Part shown: positions 15,889 to 25,193 of the stretch, in pieces
Layout: every line of letters starts with the position of its first letter
How positions within the stretch are numbered: the first letter of the stretch is position 1
DNA from: Neokomagataea anthophila
GTDB lineage: Bacteria > Pseudomonadota > Alphaproteobacteria > Acetobacterales > Acetobacteraceae
Length of the DNA: 64,000 bases
Direction: 5' to 3'
Assembly (NCBI RefSeq): GCF_018122595.1
Contig: NZ_JAGRQH010000002.1
Coordinates: 434,001 to 498,000 of the forward strand
The notes under the pieces: model-generated
Database searches by the model: none
What the model was told of the DNA's origin: nothing
Seen by the model: only the letters and a program-made list of their open reading frames with translations
Translations under genes and position numbers: made by a program

Positions 15889-16995
15889 ATGAAAATTAAC
15901 GGCACCGCTTACCGCAGCCTCTGGCGCCCAACCGATGACCGGAACAGCATCCGTATTTTCGATCAAACCCGCTTCCCTTGGGAAGTCGAAACACTTGCCC
16001 TGCGTGATGAAGACGCCGTCGCCCATGCCATTCGCAGCATGCAGGTACGTGGTGCTCCCCTGATTGGGGCCGTTGCTGCCTATGGACTAATCTTTGCCCT
16101 GCAAAACGATGCTTCCGATGCCGCTTTAGAAGCCGCCGCGCACCGCCTGGTGGAAACACGCCCCACCGCCATCAATCTACGCTGGGCCATTGAGCGCATG
16201 GTCAAACATCTCCGCACTGTTCCCGTCGCACAACGCGTCGAAGCTGGTTACGCTGAAGCCGATGCACTGTGCGATGAAGACGTTGCCGTCAATGAAGCCA
16301 TTGGCCGCCACGGTTTAGAACTCATCCGCAAGGCATGGGAAGCAAAAGGCAAGCAAGGTACCGTCAATGTCCTGACCCACTGCAATGCTGGCTGGATTGC
16401 CACAGTGGATTGGGGCACTGCCCTCGCCCCGATCTATATGGCCCATGATGAAGGCATTCCCGTGCATGTATGGGTGGATGAAACCCGCCCACGCAACCAA
16501 GGTAGCCTCCTAACGGCCTTCGAACTCGGCAGCCATGGCGTTGCGCATACCGTCATCGCCGATAATGCTGGCGGCCACTACATGCAGGCTGGCCAAGTTG
16601 ACCTCGTCATCGTCGGGACAGACCGCGTGACCGCACAGGGCGACGTTGCCAACAAAATCGGCACCTACCTTAAAGCCCTCGCCGCACACGATAATAATGT
16701 TCCTTTCTGGGTAGCCCTCCCCTCTTCCACCATCGATTGGCGTGTACGGGACGGTGTAAAAGAAATCCCGATTGAAGAACGCAGCGCAGACGAAGTGCTG
16801 TACGTCACCGGCCTTGAGGCCGACGGCACACCGGGCCGCGTACGCGTAGCACCACCGGCAAGCAACGGTGCGAATCCGGCGTTTGACGTCACCCCCGCGC
16901 GCCTCGTCACTGGCCTCATCACCGAACGGGGTTGCTGTGATGCCTCAGAAGCCGGGCTGCGCGGCCTTTTCCCAGCCGAGAACAACCCAGCCTGA
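15889..16995 (+). CDS. mtnA: S-methyl-5-thioribose-1-phosphate isomerase
   Basis: A 368-residue cytosolic enzyme of methylthioadenosine salvage that converts methylthioribose-1-phosphate to methylthioribulose-1-phosphate. Family motifs are clear: MQVRGAPLIGAVAAYG, NVLTHCNAGWIATVDWGTA with the catalytic Cys, DETRPRNQGS, and IVGTDRVTAQGDVANKIGTY with the catalytic Asp. GAGGACAG precedes the ATG. The length is normal. No other mtn gene (mtnB, C, D, K) lies nearby, so in this strain the step may feed a shunt or be coupled to genes elsewhere. Confidence 0.95.
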   Translation: MKINGTAYRSLWRPTDDRNSIRIFDQTRFPWEVETLALRDEDAVAHAIRSMQVRGAPLIGAVAAYGLIFALQNDASDAALEAAAHRLVETRPTAINLRWAIERMVKHLRTVPVAQRVEAGYAEADALCDEDVAVNEAIGRHGLELIRKAWEAKGKQGTVNVLTHCNAGWIATVDWGTALAPIYMAHDEGIPVHVWVDETRPRNQGSLLTAFELGSHGVAHTVIADNAGGHYMQAGQVDLVIVGTDRVTAQGDVANKIGTYLKALAAHDNNVPFWVALPSSTIDWRVRDGVKEIPIEERSADEVLYVTGLEADGTPGRVRVAPPASNGANPAFDVTPARLVTGLITERGCCDASEAGLRGLFPAENNPA

Positions 16996-17113
16996 ACGGG
17001 AAACCAACAGGCCATCTTGACGCTATAGGGGTGTTGCCGTTCACAATATGGCTCACCCCCACCACCACATCGCGCCGTCGCGTATGGGTGCACAACGCCG
17101 CAGGAGGATCACT

Positions 17114-18058
17114 GTGACATCGTCACCCATATTCCGTTATGTCTTAACGCGACTGCCTACACGCGCAGCGTCACTTAGCCTCATCAGCCTTTGTGTGTTG
17201 AGCGCGTGTGCTGAACAAACCACACCACACGCGACACCAACGCAAACACCAACCGCCCAATACGCCAACGGCTCAACCGGCCCTATCGGCTATGATCCCC
17301 ATGTGCCCGATTTCGCTAGCCGGAATTTTGAGCCATTTAACCGCCAAGACGTCGCAGCAATCGCCATGCGAGAGTGGCGGATGTTCGGCTCTGCCGTTGC
17401 CGATGATGACCCAGAAAATCGCTCAGACGCCAGTTCCCCAGCCTTAAAACCAGAACGTATCCCCGGGCTGTGGCAGCGTATCGGGGAGTATTGGTGGATC
17501 GGCCAAGACCCCGCTGAAACAGAAGTCGGCTGGACGGGCAAGACCAATGCCGAAGGGCAACGCTTTGCGCCCGAAAATGACGCGCATTACGCATGGTCAG
17601 CTGCGTTTATTTCTTACGTCATGCGTGTCGCAGGAGCGAATGAACGCTTCCCCTACTCACCCAACCACTCCACCTACATCAACGCCGCTGCAAGTGGGCA
17701 ATTTAACGGCGTCAGCGCACATGCGCCGGGCAGCTACGCGCCTAAAATTGGGGATCTAATTTGCGTTGGCCGAGGGCATAGCCGCTCAGTCACCTTCTCC
17801 ATGCTCCCAACCAGCTACGGCTTTCCTGCACATTGCGGCATCGTCACCGCAACCAATCAAAACACACAGCCTTTTGGGCATGAACTCAGCATCATCGGCG
17901 GCAATGTGGATGATACCGTTGCACTAACACACGTCCCCACGGATACCGCGGGTCAAATCGCAGACCAAACCGGGCACAGCTACGATAGCCGTTACCCGTG
18001 GTGCGCCGTGCTGGAAGTCCGCTATGACGCGGATCAGGAACCTGATAGCGGTTTATGA
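17114..18058 (+). CDS. DUF2272 lipoprotein
   Basis: A 314-residue lipoprotein. I chose the GTG at 17114 because a perfect AGGAGG lies 6 bp upstream and the resulting N-terminus is a lipoprotein signal with lipobox LSAC. The upstream ATG at 17048 would put a His/Arg-rich tail before it. The mature part carries the DUF2272 pattern (RIPGLWQRIGEYWW, DAHYAWSAAFISYVMRVAG, FPYSPNHSTYINAA, YAPKIGDLICVGR, AHCGIVTA), reminiscent of NlpC/P60- or CHAP-like folds with Cys and His. A role in cell-wall hydrolysis is possible but unproven. Its 3' end overlaps the convergent rhodanese gene by 25 bp. Confidence 0.8.
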   Translation: MTSSPIFRYVLTRLPTRAASLSLISLCVLSACAEQTTPHATPTQTPTAQYANGSTGPIGYDPHVPDFASRNFEPFNRQDVAAIAMREWRMFGSAVADDDPENRSDASSPALKPERIPGLWQRIGEYWWIGQDPAETEVGWTGKTNAEGQRFAPENDAHYAWSAAFISYVMRVAGANERFPYSPNHSTYINAAASGQFNGVSAHAPGSYAPKIGDLICVGRGHSRSVTFSMLPTSYGFPAHCGIVTATNQNTQPFGHELSIIGGNVDDTVALTHVPTDTAGQIADQTGHSYDSRYPWCAVLEVRYDADQEPDSGL

Positions 18059-18426
18059 GCGGACGGAAGGCCCGCAGCCTTCCAACCCGTTCCCGGCCCG
18101 TGCTTATCCTCAAAACCATCGGCGATATTCGTCACATGCTCATACCCGGCATGTTCCGCCAATGTGCTGGCATGATGTGAACGCATACCAGAGCGGCACA
18201 AAAACAAAACCGGCTGAGTGCGGTCAGGCACTGCTTGCGTCAGTCCCGCAACGAATGCTTCTTCCTGGTCAGGGGCCCATGTCAAACACACCAAAGGACA
18301 TGGCAGTTTTTCTGCATCAGGCAGGCCAATGAATTGCCACTCTTGCGGGGTACGCACGTCAATAAGAACGGGTGTTGGTTCTTCCGATAAACGCGCCCAA
18401 GCCTGTTTGGCTGTCAGAATATTCAT
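18034..18426 (-). CDS. Rhodanese-like sulfurtransferase
   Basis: A single rhodanese domain of 130 residues, apparently cytosolic. VLIDVRTPQEW marks the start of the domain, and the active-site loop VLFLCRSGMRS carries the catalytic Cys that takes up a persulfide. GAGGAAGAGG precedes the ATG closely. It neighbours a cysteine synthase homologue on the other strand, which fits sulfur metabolism, although the two are divergent rather than in one operon. Confidence 0.9.
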   Translation of the reverse strand: MNILTAKQAWARLSEEPTPVLIDVRTPQEWQFIGLPDAEKLPCPLVCLTWAPDQEEAFVAGLTQAVPDRTQPVLFLCRSGMRSHHASTLAEHAGYEHVTNIADGFEDKHGPGTGWKAAGLPSAHKPLSGS

Positions 18427-18534
18427 GCCTCTTCCTCATCTCTGCAAAAAACGCTCTAATTAGATCAAACATACCATTGGTCAGGCACATGCACCACGTT
18501 AGTGGTCAGCGCCACCCCAGTCAGGAGTGACAGT

Positions 18535-19575
18535 ATGACCGACACAGCTTCCCAGCACTACCGCTCACACGGCTGGACACATGCGGCATCCGGCATGATT
18601 GACGCCATTGGCGGAACCCCGCTGATCCGTCTACGGCGCGCCTCTGAAGAAACAGGCTGTGACATTTACGGCAAGGCCGAGTTCATGAATCCCGGCGGCT
18701 CTGTCAAAGACCGCGCAGCTCTTGCCATCATACAGGATGCGTTTGCCAAAGGCTTACTCAAACCAGGCGGGACCATCGTTGAAGGCACAGCGGGTAATAC
18801 CGGCATTGGCCTAACTCTCGTGGCACAAGCACTGGGCTGCAAGGCCACCATTGTCGTGCCGGAAACACAAAGCCGCGAGAAGCTCGACTTCCTGCGCATG
18901 ATTGGCGCTGACCTACGCCTTGTTCCTGCCAAACCTTACCGTGATCCGGGCAATTATGTACATTTCTCCCGCCGCCTTGCGGAAGAAACAGGAGCGTTCT
19001 GGGCCAACCAGTTCGATAATACGGCCAACCGTGAAGGCCACCGTACGACAACCGCGGTTGAAATCTGGGAGCAAACCCAAGGCAGGGTCGATGCCTTCAC
19101 TTGCGCTTGCGGCACGGGGGGCACTTTAGCGGGCATCGCCCTCGGCCTTCGGGACCAAGCCAAAGCCGCACAAAAAGCAGCACCGCGCATTGTCTTGGCT
19201 GACCCGGAAGGCTCTGGCCTTTATGGATGGGTCAAAGACAATGATCTCTCCATCGCTGGCGGCTCCATCACAGAAGGAATCGGGCAATCGCGCGTGACCG
19301 CGAATCTTGACGGGAGCGCACCAGATGATGCGGAACGTATCCCTGATACCGAAGCTTTGGAGCATATTTTCGCCCTGACAGCAGAGGAAGGCCTCTCACT
19401 CGGCGGTTCTTCCGGCATTAATATTGCCTCTGCCATCCGTACAGCGCGGAAACTTGGTCCCGGACATACGATTGTTACAATTCTGTGCGACGGTGGTTCA
19501 CGCTATCAATCGAAGCTCTTTAATCCCGAGTTCCTTCGCGCCAAAAACCTGCCCGTCCCACACTGGCTGGCCTAA
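18535..19575 (+). CDS. Cysteine synthase/CBS-family PLP enzyme
   Basis: A 346-residue fold-type II PLP enzyme. The PLP lysine is in NPGGSVKDRAA, the substrate loop reads EGTAGNTGIGL, the phosphate-binding loop is CGTGGTLAGIA and a C-terminal GGSSGINIASA follows. Classical CysK enzymes have TSGNTG in the substrate loop; the GTAGNTG form is seen, as far as I recall, in a divergent branch that includes cysteine desulfhydrases of the Cds1 type. It may therefore make cysteine or break it down to sulfide. ATG at 18535 is preferred because AGGAG precedes it; GTG at 18502 lacks a site. Confidence 0.85.
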   Translation: MTDTASQHYRSHGWTHAASGMIDAIGGTPLIRLRRASEETGCDIYGKAEFMNPGGSVKDRAALAIIQDAFAKGLLKPGGTIVEGTAGNTGIGLTLVAQALGCKATIVVPETQSREKLDFLRMIGADLRLVPAKPYRDPGNYVHFSRRLAEETGAFWANQFDNTANREGHRTTTAVEIWEQTQGRVDAFTCACGTGGTLAGIALGLRDQAKAAQKAAPRIVLADPEGSGLYGWVKDNDLSIAGGSITEGIGQSRVTANLDGSAPDDAERIPDTEALEHIFALTAEEGLSLGGSSGINIASAIRTARKLGPGHTIVTILCDGGSRYQSKLFNPEFLRAKNLPVPHWLA

Positions 19576-19656
19576 CGGTGAAACGGGGCGTGGTTTCCTG
19601 ACCCGCCCCACGATGAAGGCCACTACGGCACAAGGAGCCCTGTAAGAGAGACCACC

Positions 19657-20382
19657 ATGCCGACGGAAACACTGCCGCACCTGCTCGTTATTGATGATGA
19701 CCGCGAAATCCGCGAACTCCTCACCAAATTTCTTGAGCGCAACCACTTCCGTGTCACAGCGGCGCGTGATGGCCGAGAAGCGCGCAAGGCATGGACCGCC
19801 GGCCATTACCAACTCATTGTGCTCGACCTCATGCTGCCGGGTGAAAGCGGCCTCGAACTCGCTCGCTGGCTCCGCACACAAGACAACGTTCCCATCATCA
19901 TGCTTACGGCTATGAGCGATGAAACAGACCGTATTATCGGCCTTGAATTCGGCGCAGATGATTACGTACCCAAACCCTTCAATCCGCGCGAACTTCTGGC
20001 CCGTATTCGGGCTGTTCTCCGCCGCACGACCGAAACCAGCGAACAGCGCCAAGCGGCTGACACCCGTAAGCTCTTCTTCGCCGGCTGGACGTTGGACCCC
20101 GTACGCCGCCGCCTACTCAATCCACAAGGCGCGGAAGTTTCACTCACCGGCGGTGAATATGATCTGCTCATGGCATTACTAGACCGCGCAAACCGCGTGC
20201 TCACGCGTGATATGTTGCTGGAACTGCTGCGCGGTCGTCAGGCTGGGCCATTTGACCGTGCGATTGACGTAGCCGTCAGCCGCTTGCGCCGTAAACTCGA
20301 AGATGATGGCCGCAATGCACAAGTCATCAAAACCGTCCGTGGCGGTGGTTATGTCCTCGCCGCTGAAGTTGAACGCGCCTAA
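19657..20382 (+). CDS. OmpR-family response regulator
   Basis: A 241-residue two-component regulator. The receiver domain has the acidic pocket VIDDDRE, the phosphoacceptor Asp in LIVLDLMLPGESG and the conserved Lys in VPKPFNPRELLAR. The C-terminal winged-helix DNA-binding domain has LTGGEYDLLMALL, AIDVAVSRLRRKLEDD and TVRGGGYVLA. It lies 5 bp before its histidine kinase, so the pair forms an operon. Targets are not visible; no direct repeats were found upstream by eye. Confidence 0.95.
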   Translation: MPTETLPHLLVIDDDREIRELLTKFLERNHFRVTAARDGREARKAWTAGHYQLIVLDLMLPGESGLELARWLRTQDNVPIIMLTAMSDETDRIIGLEFGADDYVPKPFNPRELLARIRAVLRRTTETSEQRQAADTRKLFFAGWTLDPVRRRLLNPQGAEVSLTGGEYDLLMALLDRANRVLTRDMLLELLRGRQAGPFDRAIDVAVSRLRRKLEDDGRNAQVIKTVRGGGYVLAAEVERA

Positions 20383-20387
20383 ACATT

Positions 20388-22136
20388 ATGCGTCTGCTCC
20401 CCACCTCCCTTGTGACCCGTACCAGCCTTTTACTGATTGTCGGGCTGGCCGTTGTGGAAATAACGAGCTTGTTCATCCATGCGATGGACCGGCTCGACAC
20501 GACTGAGCGAGCAGAACTGCATAATTACCAACTTCAAACATTTACGATTTATTGCACCTTCGCCGAAGCGGACCCTGAAGACCGGGCTGCACTGCTCAAA
20601 GACTTGAGCCTCCCCGACAATCTGACGGTTGCACTGCTCGACAAGCCTGATCCCGTCTTACCAACTCACCCGATTCCACTACCAGGACGCAATTTCCCTA
20701 CGCCTCCAAATCAATCATCACAATTCTCGGATCATCGCCCCTCGGTCGAAATGCCGAGTGACACGACACCCGAACATAACGGCCCCTTTACTCCGGGTAG
20801 CGTCCCCCAATTCGGCCCAATGCCCGGCTTTACACCCGCTCCCAATACCATGCCTGATGGCATGATGGACCCCATGCTGCGGCCCGCCATGCCTGGACCC
20901 TCCATGCAGGACCATGAGCCTCCCCCACCCAACACTTTTCTCTCGCACGAAAACGGTGAACCCAACCCACAAGCTCATCTTCCCTTTCATGACGACATGG
21001 GAAGAATGATCCTGCCACCACAGCCTTTTTCGTCATCCATTCCTAACGAAGAAAACCGTACTCCACGGCCTCTCATGCATGTGCCACAGCACGAAATTCC
21101 ACTGCTGCTACGTTGGGCACTGCTGCCACCATCACTGTATCCCGTTGAAGCACGTGCCGGCAGCATCCTCCGCACACGTTCAACATCTTTACTTTTACCA
21201 GATGGCAAAACATGGGTCGTCGTACGTCTAACACTCGGCTTGCCAAACCCCTTTGGTACACCGGGAACCGTCCTTGCTTTTCTCATTACGTCCATCGTCG
21301 GCAGTGCACTCATCGTCTGGCTCATACGGCGTATGATTGCTCCTATTGAGACATTAGCCAGCGCAGCAGAAGCTCTCGGCCGAGACATGAACAGCAGTAC
21401 CGCTTCCCTACCAGAACACGGCCCATCTGAGCTCCAACGCGCAGCCATCGCCTTCAACACCATGGCCCGCCGCATTCAACGCTTCGTGAGCGACCGCACC
21501 CTCATGCTAACCGCCATTGGCCACGATTTACGCACCCCCATTACCCGCCTCAAACTCCGGGCCGAATTCATTGATGACGATGAATTACGTAACAAAGTCT
21601 TGGCTGATCTTGATGAGATGGAAGCGATGGTCGCCTCTACTTTAGCATTCGGGCGCGATAGCTCAGCCAATGAACCCCTCGTGTCGCTCGACCTACGCGC
21701 TCTTCTTGAAACCATCATGGATGAAGCCAGCGAAAGTCATCCACATAAAGCGGACCTCTTGCGCGTTGTTCTGCCCAAAGTTCCAGTGCAAATCCGCGCC
21801 CGCTCCGTCGCACTCAAACGCGCGCTCAATAATTTAATCCTCAACGCCCTCAAATATGGCGGGAGCGCGCACGTCACCCTGCTACCTGCTGAGAAAAAGC
21901 AACACCAACACGTTAAAATTTTCATTGAAGATAATGGACCGGGCCTACAACCAGACGACCTTGAACGCGTCTTTGAACCTTTTGTGCGTACAGATGCGAG
22001 CCGCAATTGTGAGACAGGCGGCACAGGCCTAGGCCTTTCAATCGCCCGCACTATTTTACGCGGACAAGGTGGAGACGTGTATTTACAAAACCGTGCTGAA
22101 GGCGGATTACGTGCCATCGTGACACTCGCCGTATAA
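20388..22136 (+). CDS. Sensor histidine kinase with Pro/Met-rich periplasmic domain
   Basis: A 582-residue EnvZ-type kinase. TM1 lies at about 7-31 and TM2 at about 290-315, followed by a HAMP linker. The H-box IGHDLRTPITRLKLR has its phosphoacceptor His at about 379. The N-box is NNLILNALKYGG, then DNGPG, FEPFVR and GGTGLGLSI. The periplasmic part is unusual: residues about 86-240 form a low-complexity stretch very rich in Pro with many Met and His (runs such as PMPGFTPAPNTMPDGMMDPM). Its composition would suit copper or other soft-metal contact, or an extended wall-spanning tether, but the signal is unknown. It follows its response regulator. Confidence 0.93.
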   Translation: MRLLPTSLVTRTSLLLIVGLAVVEITSLFIHAMDRLDTTERAELHNYQLQTFTIYCTFAEADPEDRAALLKDLSLPDNLTVALLDKPDPVLPTHPIPLPGRNFPTPPNQSSQFSDHRPSVEMPSDTTPEHNGPFTPGSVPQFGPMPGFTPAPNTMPDGMMDPMLRPAMPGPSMQDHEPPPPNTFLSHENGEPNPQAHLPFHDDMGRMILPPQPFSSSIPNEENRTPRPLMHVPQHEIPLLLRWALLPPSLYPVEARAGSILRTRSTSLLLPDGKTWVVVRLTLGLPNPFGTPGTVLAFLITSIVGSALIVWLIRRMIAPIETLASAAEALGRDMNSSTASLPEHGPSELQRAAIAFNTMARRIQRFVSDRTLMLTAIGHDLRTPITRLKLRAEFIDDDELRNKVLADLDEMEAMVASTLAFGRDSSANEPLVSLDLRALLETIMDEASESHPHKADLLRVVLPKVPVQIRARSVALKRALNNLILNALKYGGSAHVTLLPAEKKQHQHVKIFIEDNGPGLQPDDLERVFEPFVRTDASRNCETGGTGLGLSIARTILRGQGGDVYLQNRAEGGLRAIVTLAV

Positions 22137-22143
22137 CAACCAC

Positions 22144-22167
22144 CTGAGCGCTCACATTAGCGCTCAG
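22144..22167. repeat. 9-bp inverted repeat at the convergent 3' ends
   Basis: CTGAGCGCT and AGCGCTCAG with a six-base loop span the end of the kinase gene and the stop codon of the convergent GT2 gene. No T-run follows on either strand, so its use as a terminator is uncertain. Confidence 0.4.
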
Positions 22168-23116
22168 CCAACTCCAGAACGGCCTTATGAGATTTGGAGA
22201 AGTCATTTCGTAAGCCATCCCACGTTGCAACTAATGCAACATGCAAAAATGACCACGGCTTACGATAAAAAAACGTCGAACGAATGCTTTTAAAAAACAG
22301 CATCGGCAGTAAAAGACAAAAATACATGCCCGATATTTTTTTGAAAAATGGCATATCATTGCGGATAATATAATACGCTTTCCACAATGGATTATAAACG
22401 CGCCGTCCGGCTGATGGCGTTCCACAATCATGCACAAAACGTACATCAGGCGCGAAAAGTAACTTATACCCTTTTTTGGTTAAGGAGAGCGTATAAATAG
22501 AGTCATCTCTATAAATAAAGAGATCTTTATCCGGTAACCCAATACTTCTTTTCACCAAAGATCGTCTAACAAAAAAACCAACAAAAGATGAAAAACTGAC
22601 CTCTACTGACTCGGATGAGGCATAAGCAGAATCAGGAAGACCTAAAGCTCCTTGGTTTTTTTTCAATTTTTCCCAAACAGAAAAAGGCGAACCAAAAATA
22701 TTAACGCCTGGCCTATTCATTGGGCAGATTGTTTGGTCCGGATAATACACAGCAGCAGCAACGCCCCCGACATCCTCCGTCAGCGGCAACGCTATGAAGT
22801 TTTCAAACACATCGGGCTGTGGGTAAGAATCATCATCGAAACACAGAAGCCACTCAGCATCTGTATGGTCCGCTGCAATTTGGAACCCCAGAGCGAAGCC
22901 TCCAGCCCCTCCCAAATTTTTCTCCTGACGAATACAGCATAAGCGCTTATCGCTCAGGGACTGAAGATAATTCGGCGTCTCATCATGTGATGCATTATCA
23001 ATGACCACCACTGATGAAAACGGCAAAGCTAATGTTTTAGAAAGCGTCGTTTTAAGCTTATCAAAACGATTACACGTCACAATAACGGCGGCAATTTTGG
23101 GATACTCTACCGACAT
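22157..23116 (-). CDS. Glycosyltransferase family 2
   Basis: A 319-residue GT-A glycosyltransferase. It starts with IAAVIVTCNRFDKLKTTL and VVVIDNASHDETPNYL, then NLGGAGGFALGF and the metal-binding CFDDDSYPQPD, and FVHDCGT further on. The layout resembles the rhamnosyl/galactofuranosyl branch of GT2. The C-terminus has hydrophobic patches suggesting membrane association. Base composition is lower in GC than the window average. It lies downstream of the GlfT2-like gene on the same strand, separated by a strong hairpin. The two probably act on one surface glycan. Confidence 0.85.
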   Translation of the reverse strand: MSVEYPKIAAVIVTCNRFDKLKTTLSKTLALPFSSVVVIDNASHDETPNYLQSLSDKRLCCIRQEKNLGGAGGFALGFQIAADHTDAEWLLCFDDDSYPQPDVFENFIALPLTEDVGGVAAAVYYPDQTICPMNRPGVNIFGSPFSVWEKLKKNQGALGLPDSAYASSESVEVSFSSFVGFFVRRSLVKRSIGLPDKDLFIYRDDSIYTLSLTKKGYKLLFAPDVRFVHDCGTPSAGRRVYNPLWKAYYIIRNDMPFFKKISGMYFCLLLPMLFFKSIRSTFFYRKPWSFLHVALVATWDGLRNDFSKSHKAVLELAER

Positions 23117-23185
23117 AACACTTAAAAAACCCTACCTTAGACCAGTCAATTGTCATGTTTAAACGGCGAAGCTCATACAACAATA

Positions 23186-23217
23186 ATATGCCCACCACTG
23201 CCGATGGGTGGGCATAT
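23186..23217 (-). terminator. Strong 11-bp hairpin between two glycosyltransferase genes
   Basis: ATATGCCCACC/GGTGGGCATAT is a perfect 11-bp stem. On the minus strand it is followed by TATTGTTGT, which is only moderately U-rich. It lies between the GlfT2-like gene and the downstream GT2 gene, so it may act as a terminator or as an mRNA-stabilising element. Confidence 0.5.
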
Positions 23218-23260
23218 CCCTACATCTGAAATTATTCTACTAAATTCAGATTGCACCCTA

Positions 23261-25021
23261 TTACAAAGAGTAAATCTTTCTCCAAAATTTCTCCGTTGTC
23301 ATATCAGACATCCCACTTTGATAATCACGGCGTAAACGAGGCATATCCTTCAAAAAGCGAAGTGATGTTTTCAAAAATAATGCTGACAATTTAAAGAAAC
23401 GCTTCTTGTCATATTCAGCCACATACCCGAGATCCATTGCCTCATAAAAATACATGACTTTACTATGACGGAATATTTTACGGAATGTTCCTCGAAATGC
23501 CTTATGGTCCAACATTGTTGTTTTTCGAATCAACGCCGCAGGCAATAAGAAACCATTCAACGACAGCAGACGAATATAACGCCGCAAACGACATTCATGC
23601 ACACCGCCATGAACCAAGGCATAATCGGCCAAACACACCTTAGTTAGCTTTTCTTCTGCATTTAACGGGCCAAACTCAGCTCGAATTTCTGACATATCCA
23701 TGTTTTCCAACCAAAACTCTGGCCCTTTGGAAACATCACGGACTGCCTGAATAATCGCCTGCGCACTACTGTAATTATACGACAGAATACTCGACAAAAA
23801 CCACGAGAGCATAATGCGGAATACACGCTGCTTCGGCATGTCTGACGTCATCAGCATAATAGCCAATGTAGAGCGTAAGCCCAAATAACGCGTTAACGGA
23901 TTTTCCTTCAGTTGGAAGTCTTCTCCCCAACAAGAAATCCCATTCATCGTCTCTACTTTGAAATCATTCAGCAGACCAAAAAGTGCATCATCACCGCGCA
24001 CAAAGAATGGGTATGGATAATGACGGAACTGCTTCAAATCAAAGCAGAAAAACCACCATGCACCATATGCGCTATAATGTTCTTGTCGCTCTGCAAGCAA
24101 CAGCTCTCCCACATCGCGCATATCCCGCCCAGTATTTAATGGACGGACCAATCCCTGCTCATAAGAAGCCCCCTTTTCGAACAAACGATAAGGCTCCATT
24201 TCCCGCAATAACGCGCCAGAAATCGCAAGTTTTGGATCCCGTGCAAATTGCTGCAACGTGAACGCACGACGGATTGATTCAATCTCACAAGACGCATCAT
24301 CATCCATAAACAAACAATGCGTATAATCTTTGCAATCGACCAGATGCAGCAAACCACGTGTAAAACCGCCAGAACCACCTAAATTAAGGTTCGGGATATG
24401 AATGGCGCCCTCTGTTTGTTCTGCGGTCAAATTACTGGAATTGTCCACCACAATCAGGTCAATTTTTCCCGCATAGTCTTGCCGCTGCAAAAGCTCCTGA
24501 TGAATACGGCGGATGGCGGGCACCACAAAAGATTGACGGTTAAAATGGGTGATCACCACACCCAATTTAACGTCACGCTGTGGAGTGGAAGACGTTACGA
24601 AGCACCCTCCACTCAACTCACCATCAGAGACTGCTTCCAGCTGAATTTTCAGAAGACCGTCATCAAGCTCTGCCCATGGCAGTTCCGCGATTGTGTCCTG
24701 ATCGTCGGCCAGTTCAATCTCTTGCTCTGTAAGCCACCGGAACGCTTGCCCTAAACGGTGTATCCCCGCCCGCAAAATAAAATTCCCATGCCCTTTTAAA
24801 AGCACCGAAACATTATCAATCGTCGTCATGCGCTTCCACGCACCAACAGAAATGCCGTTATAATATGTATCGAAAAAGGCACGACCACCTGGCTGAAACA
24901 CAGCTTTTCGTTCTGCCAATCGGAACGACACATGATCATTTCCGCGAGCGTACAGTTCAACAGGCGCCGAGAAATCCATACCGGGCAAAAGAAGATCTTG
25001 AACGACGAAGAAGTCAGTCAT
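23261..25021 (-). CDS. GlfT2-like galactofuranosyltransferase candidate (GT2)
   Basis: A 586-residue enzyme. The N-terminal beta-rich region (ELYARGNDHVSFRLAERKA, FDTYYNGISVGAWKR) is the GlfT2 N-terminal domain type. The GT-A core has VVITHFNR, VVDNSSN, NLNLGGSGGFTRG and the metal site LFMDDDAS, then FVRGDDALFG and a helical C-terminal domain. Mycobacterial GlfT2 polymerises galactofuranose; here the sugar is an inference. The ATG at 25021 has AGGA 6 bp upstream; the longer reading frame back to 25216 would collide with the divergent kdtA fusion gene. No UDP-galactopyranose mutase (glf) is in the window. Confidence 0.75.
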   Translation of the reverse strand: MTDFFVVQDLLLPGMDFSAPVELYARGNDHVSFRLAERKAVFQPGGRAFFDTYYNGISVGAWKRMTTIDNVSVLLKGHGNFILRAGIHRLGQAFRWLTEQEIELADDQDTIAELPWAELDDGLLKIQLEAVSDGELSGGCFVTSSTPQRDVKLGVVITHFNRQSFVVPAIRRIHQELLQRQDYAGKIDLIVVDNSSNLTAEQTEGAIHIPNLNLGGSGGFTRGLLHLVDCKDYTHCLFMDDDASCEIESIRRAFTLQQFARDPKLAISGALLREMEPYRLFEKGASYEQGLVRPLNTGRDMRDVGELLLAERQEHYSAYGAWWFFCFDLKQFRHYPYPFFVRGDDALFGLLNDFKVETMNGISCWGEDFQLKENPLTRYLGLRSTLAIMLMTSDMPKQRVFRIMLSWFLSSILSYNYSSAQAIIQAVRDVSKGPEFWLENMDMSEIRAEFGPLNAEEKLTKVCLADYALVHGGVHECRLRRYIRLLSLNGFLLPAALIRKTTMLDHKAFRGTFRKIFRHSKVMYFYEAMDLGYVAEYDKKRFFKLSALFLKTSLRFLKDMPRLRRDYQSGMSDMTTEKFWRKIYSL

Positions 25022-25193
25022 GGTTGTCCTGAAAGTCGAGCATTTGCATAAGTTACGGCCGCCTTTAACAGCTCTTCTTGCTATGGGCCAGTACAGAACC
25101 TCACTTGCATTTACGTCATATCCTATATGCCACACCTCTAGACGTTCATGATCCCTTTTGCCGCACAGGCTGGTCCGTGCTACCGGATGCAGC

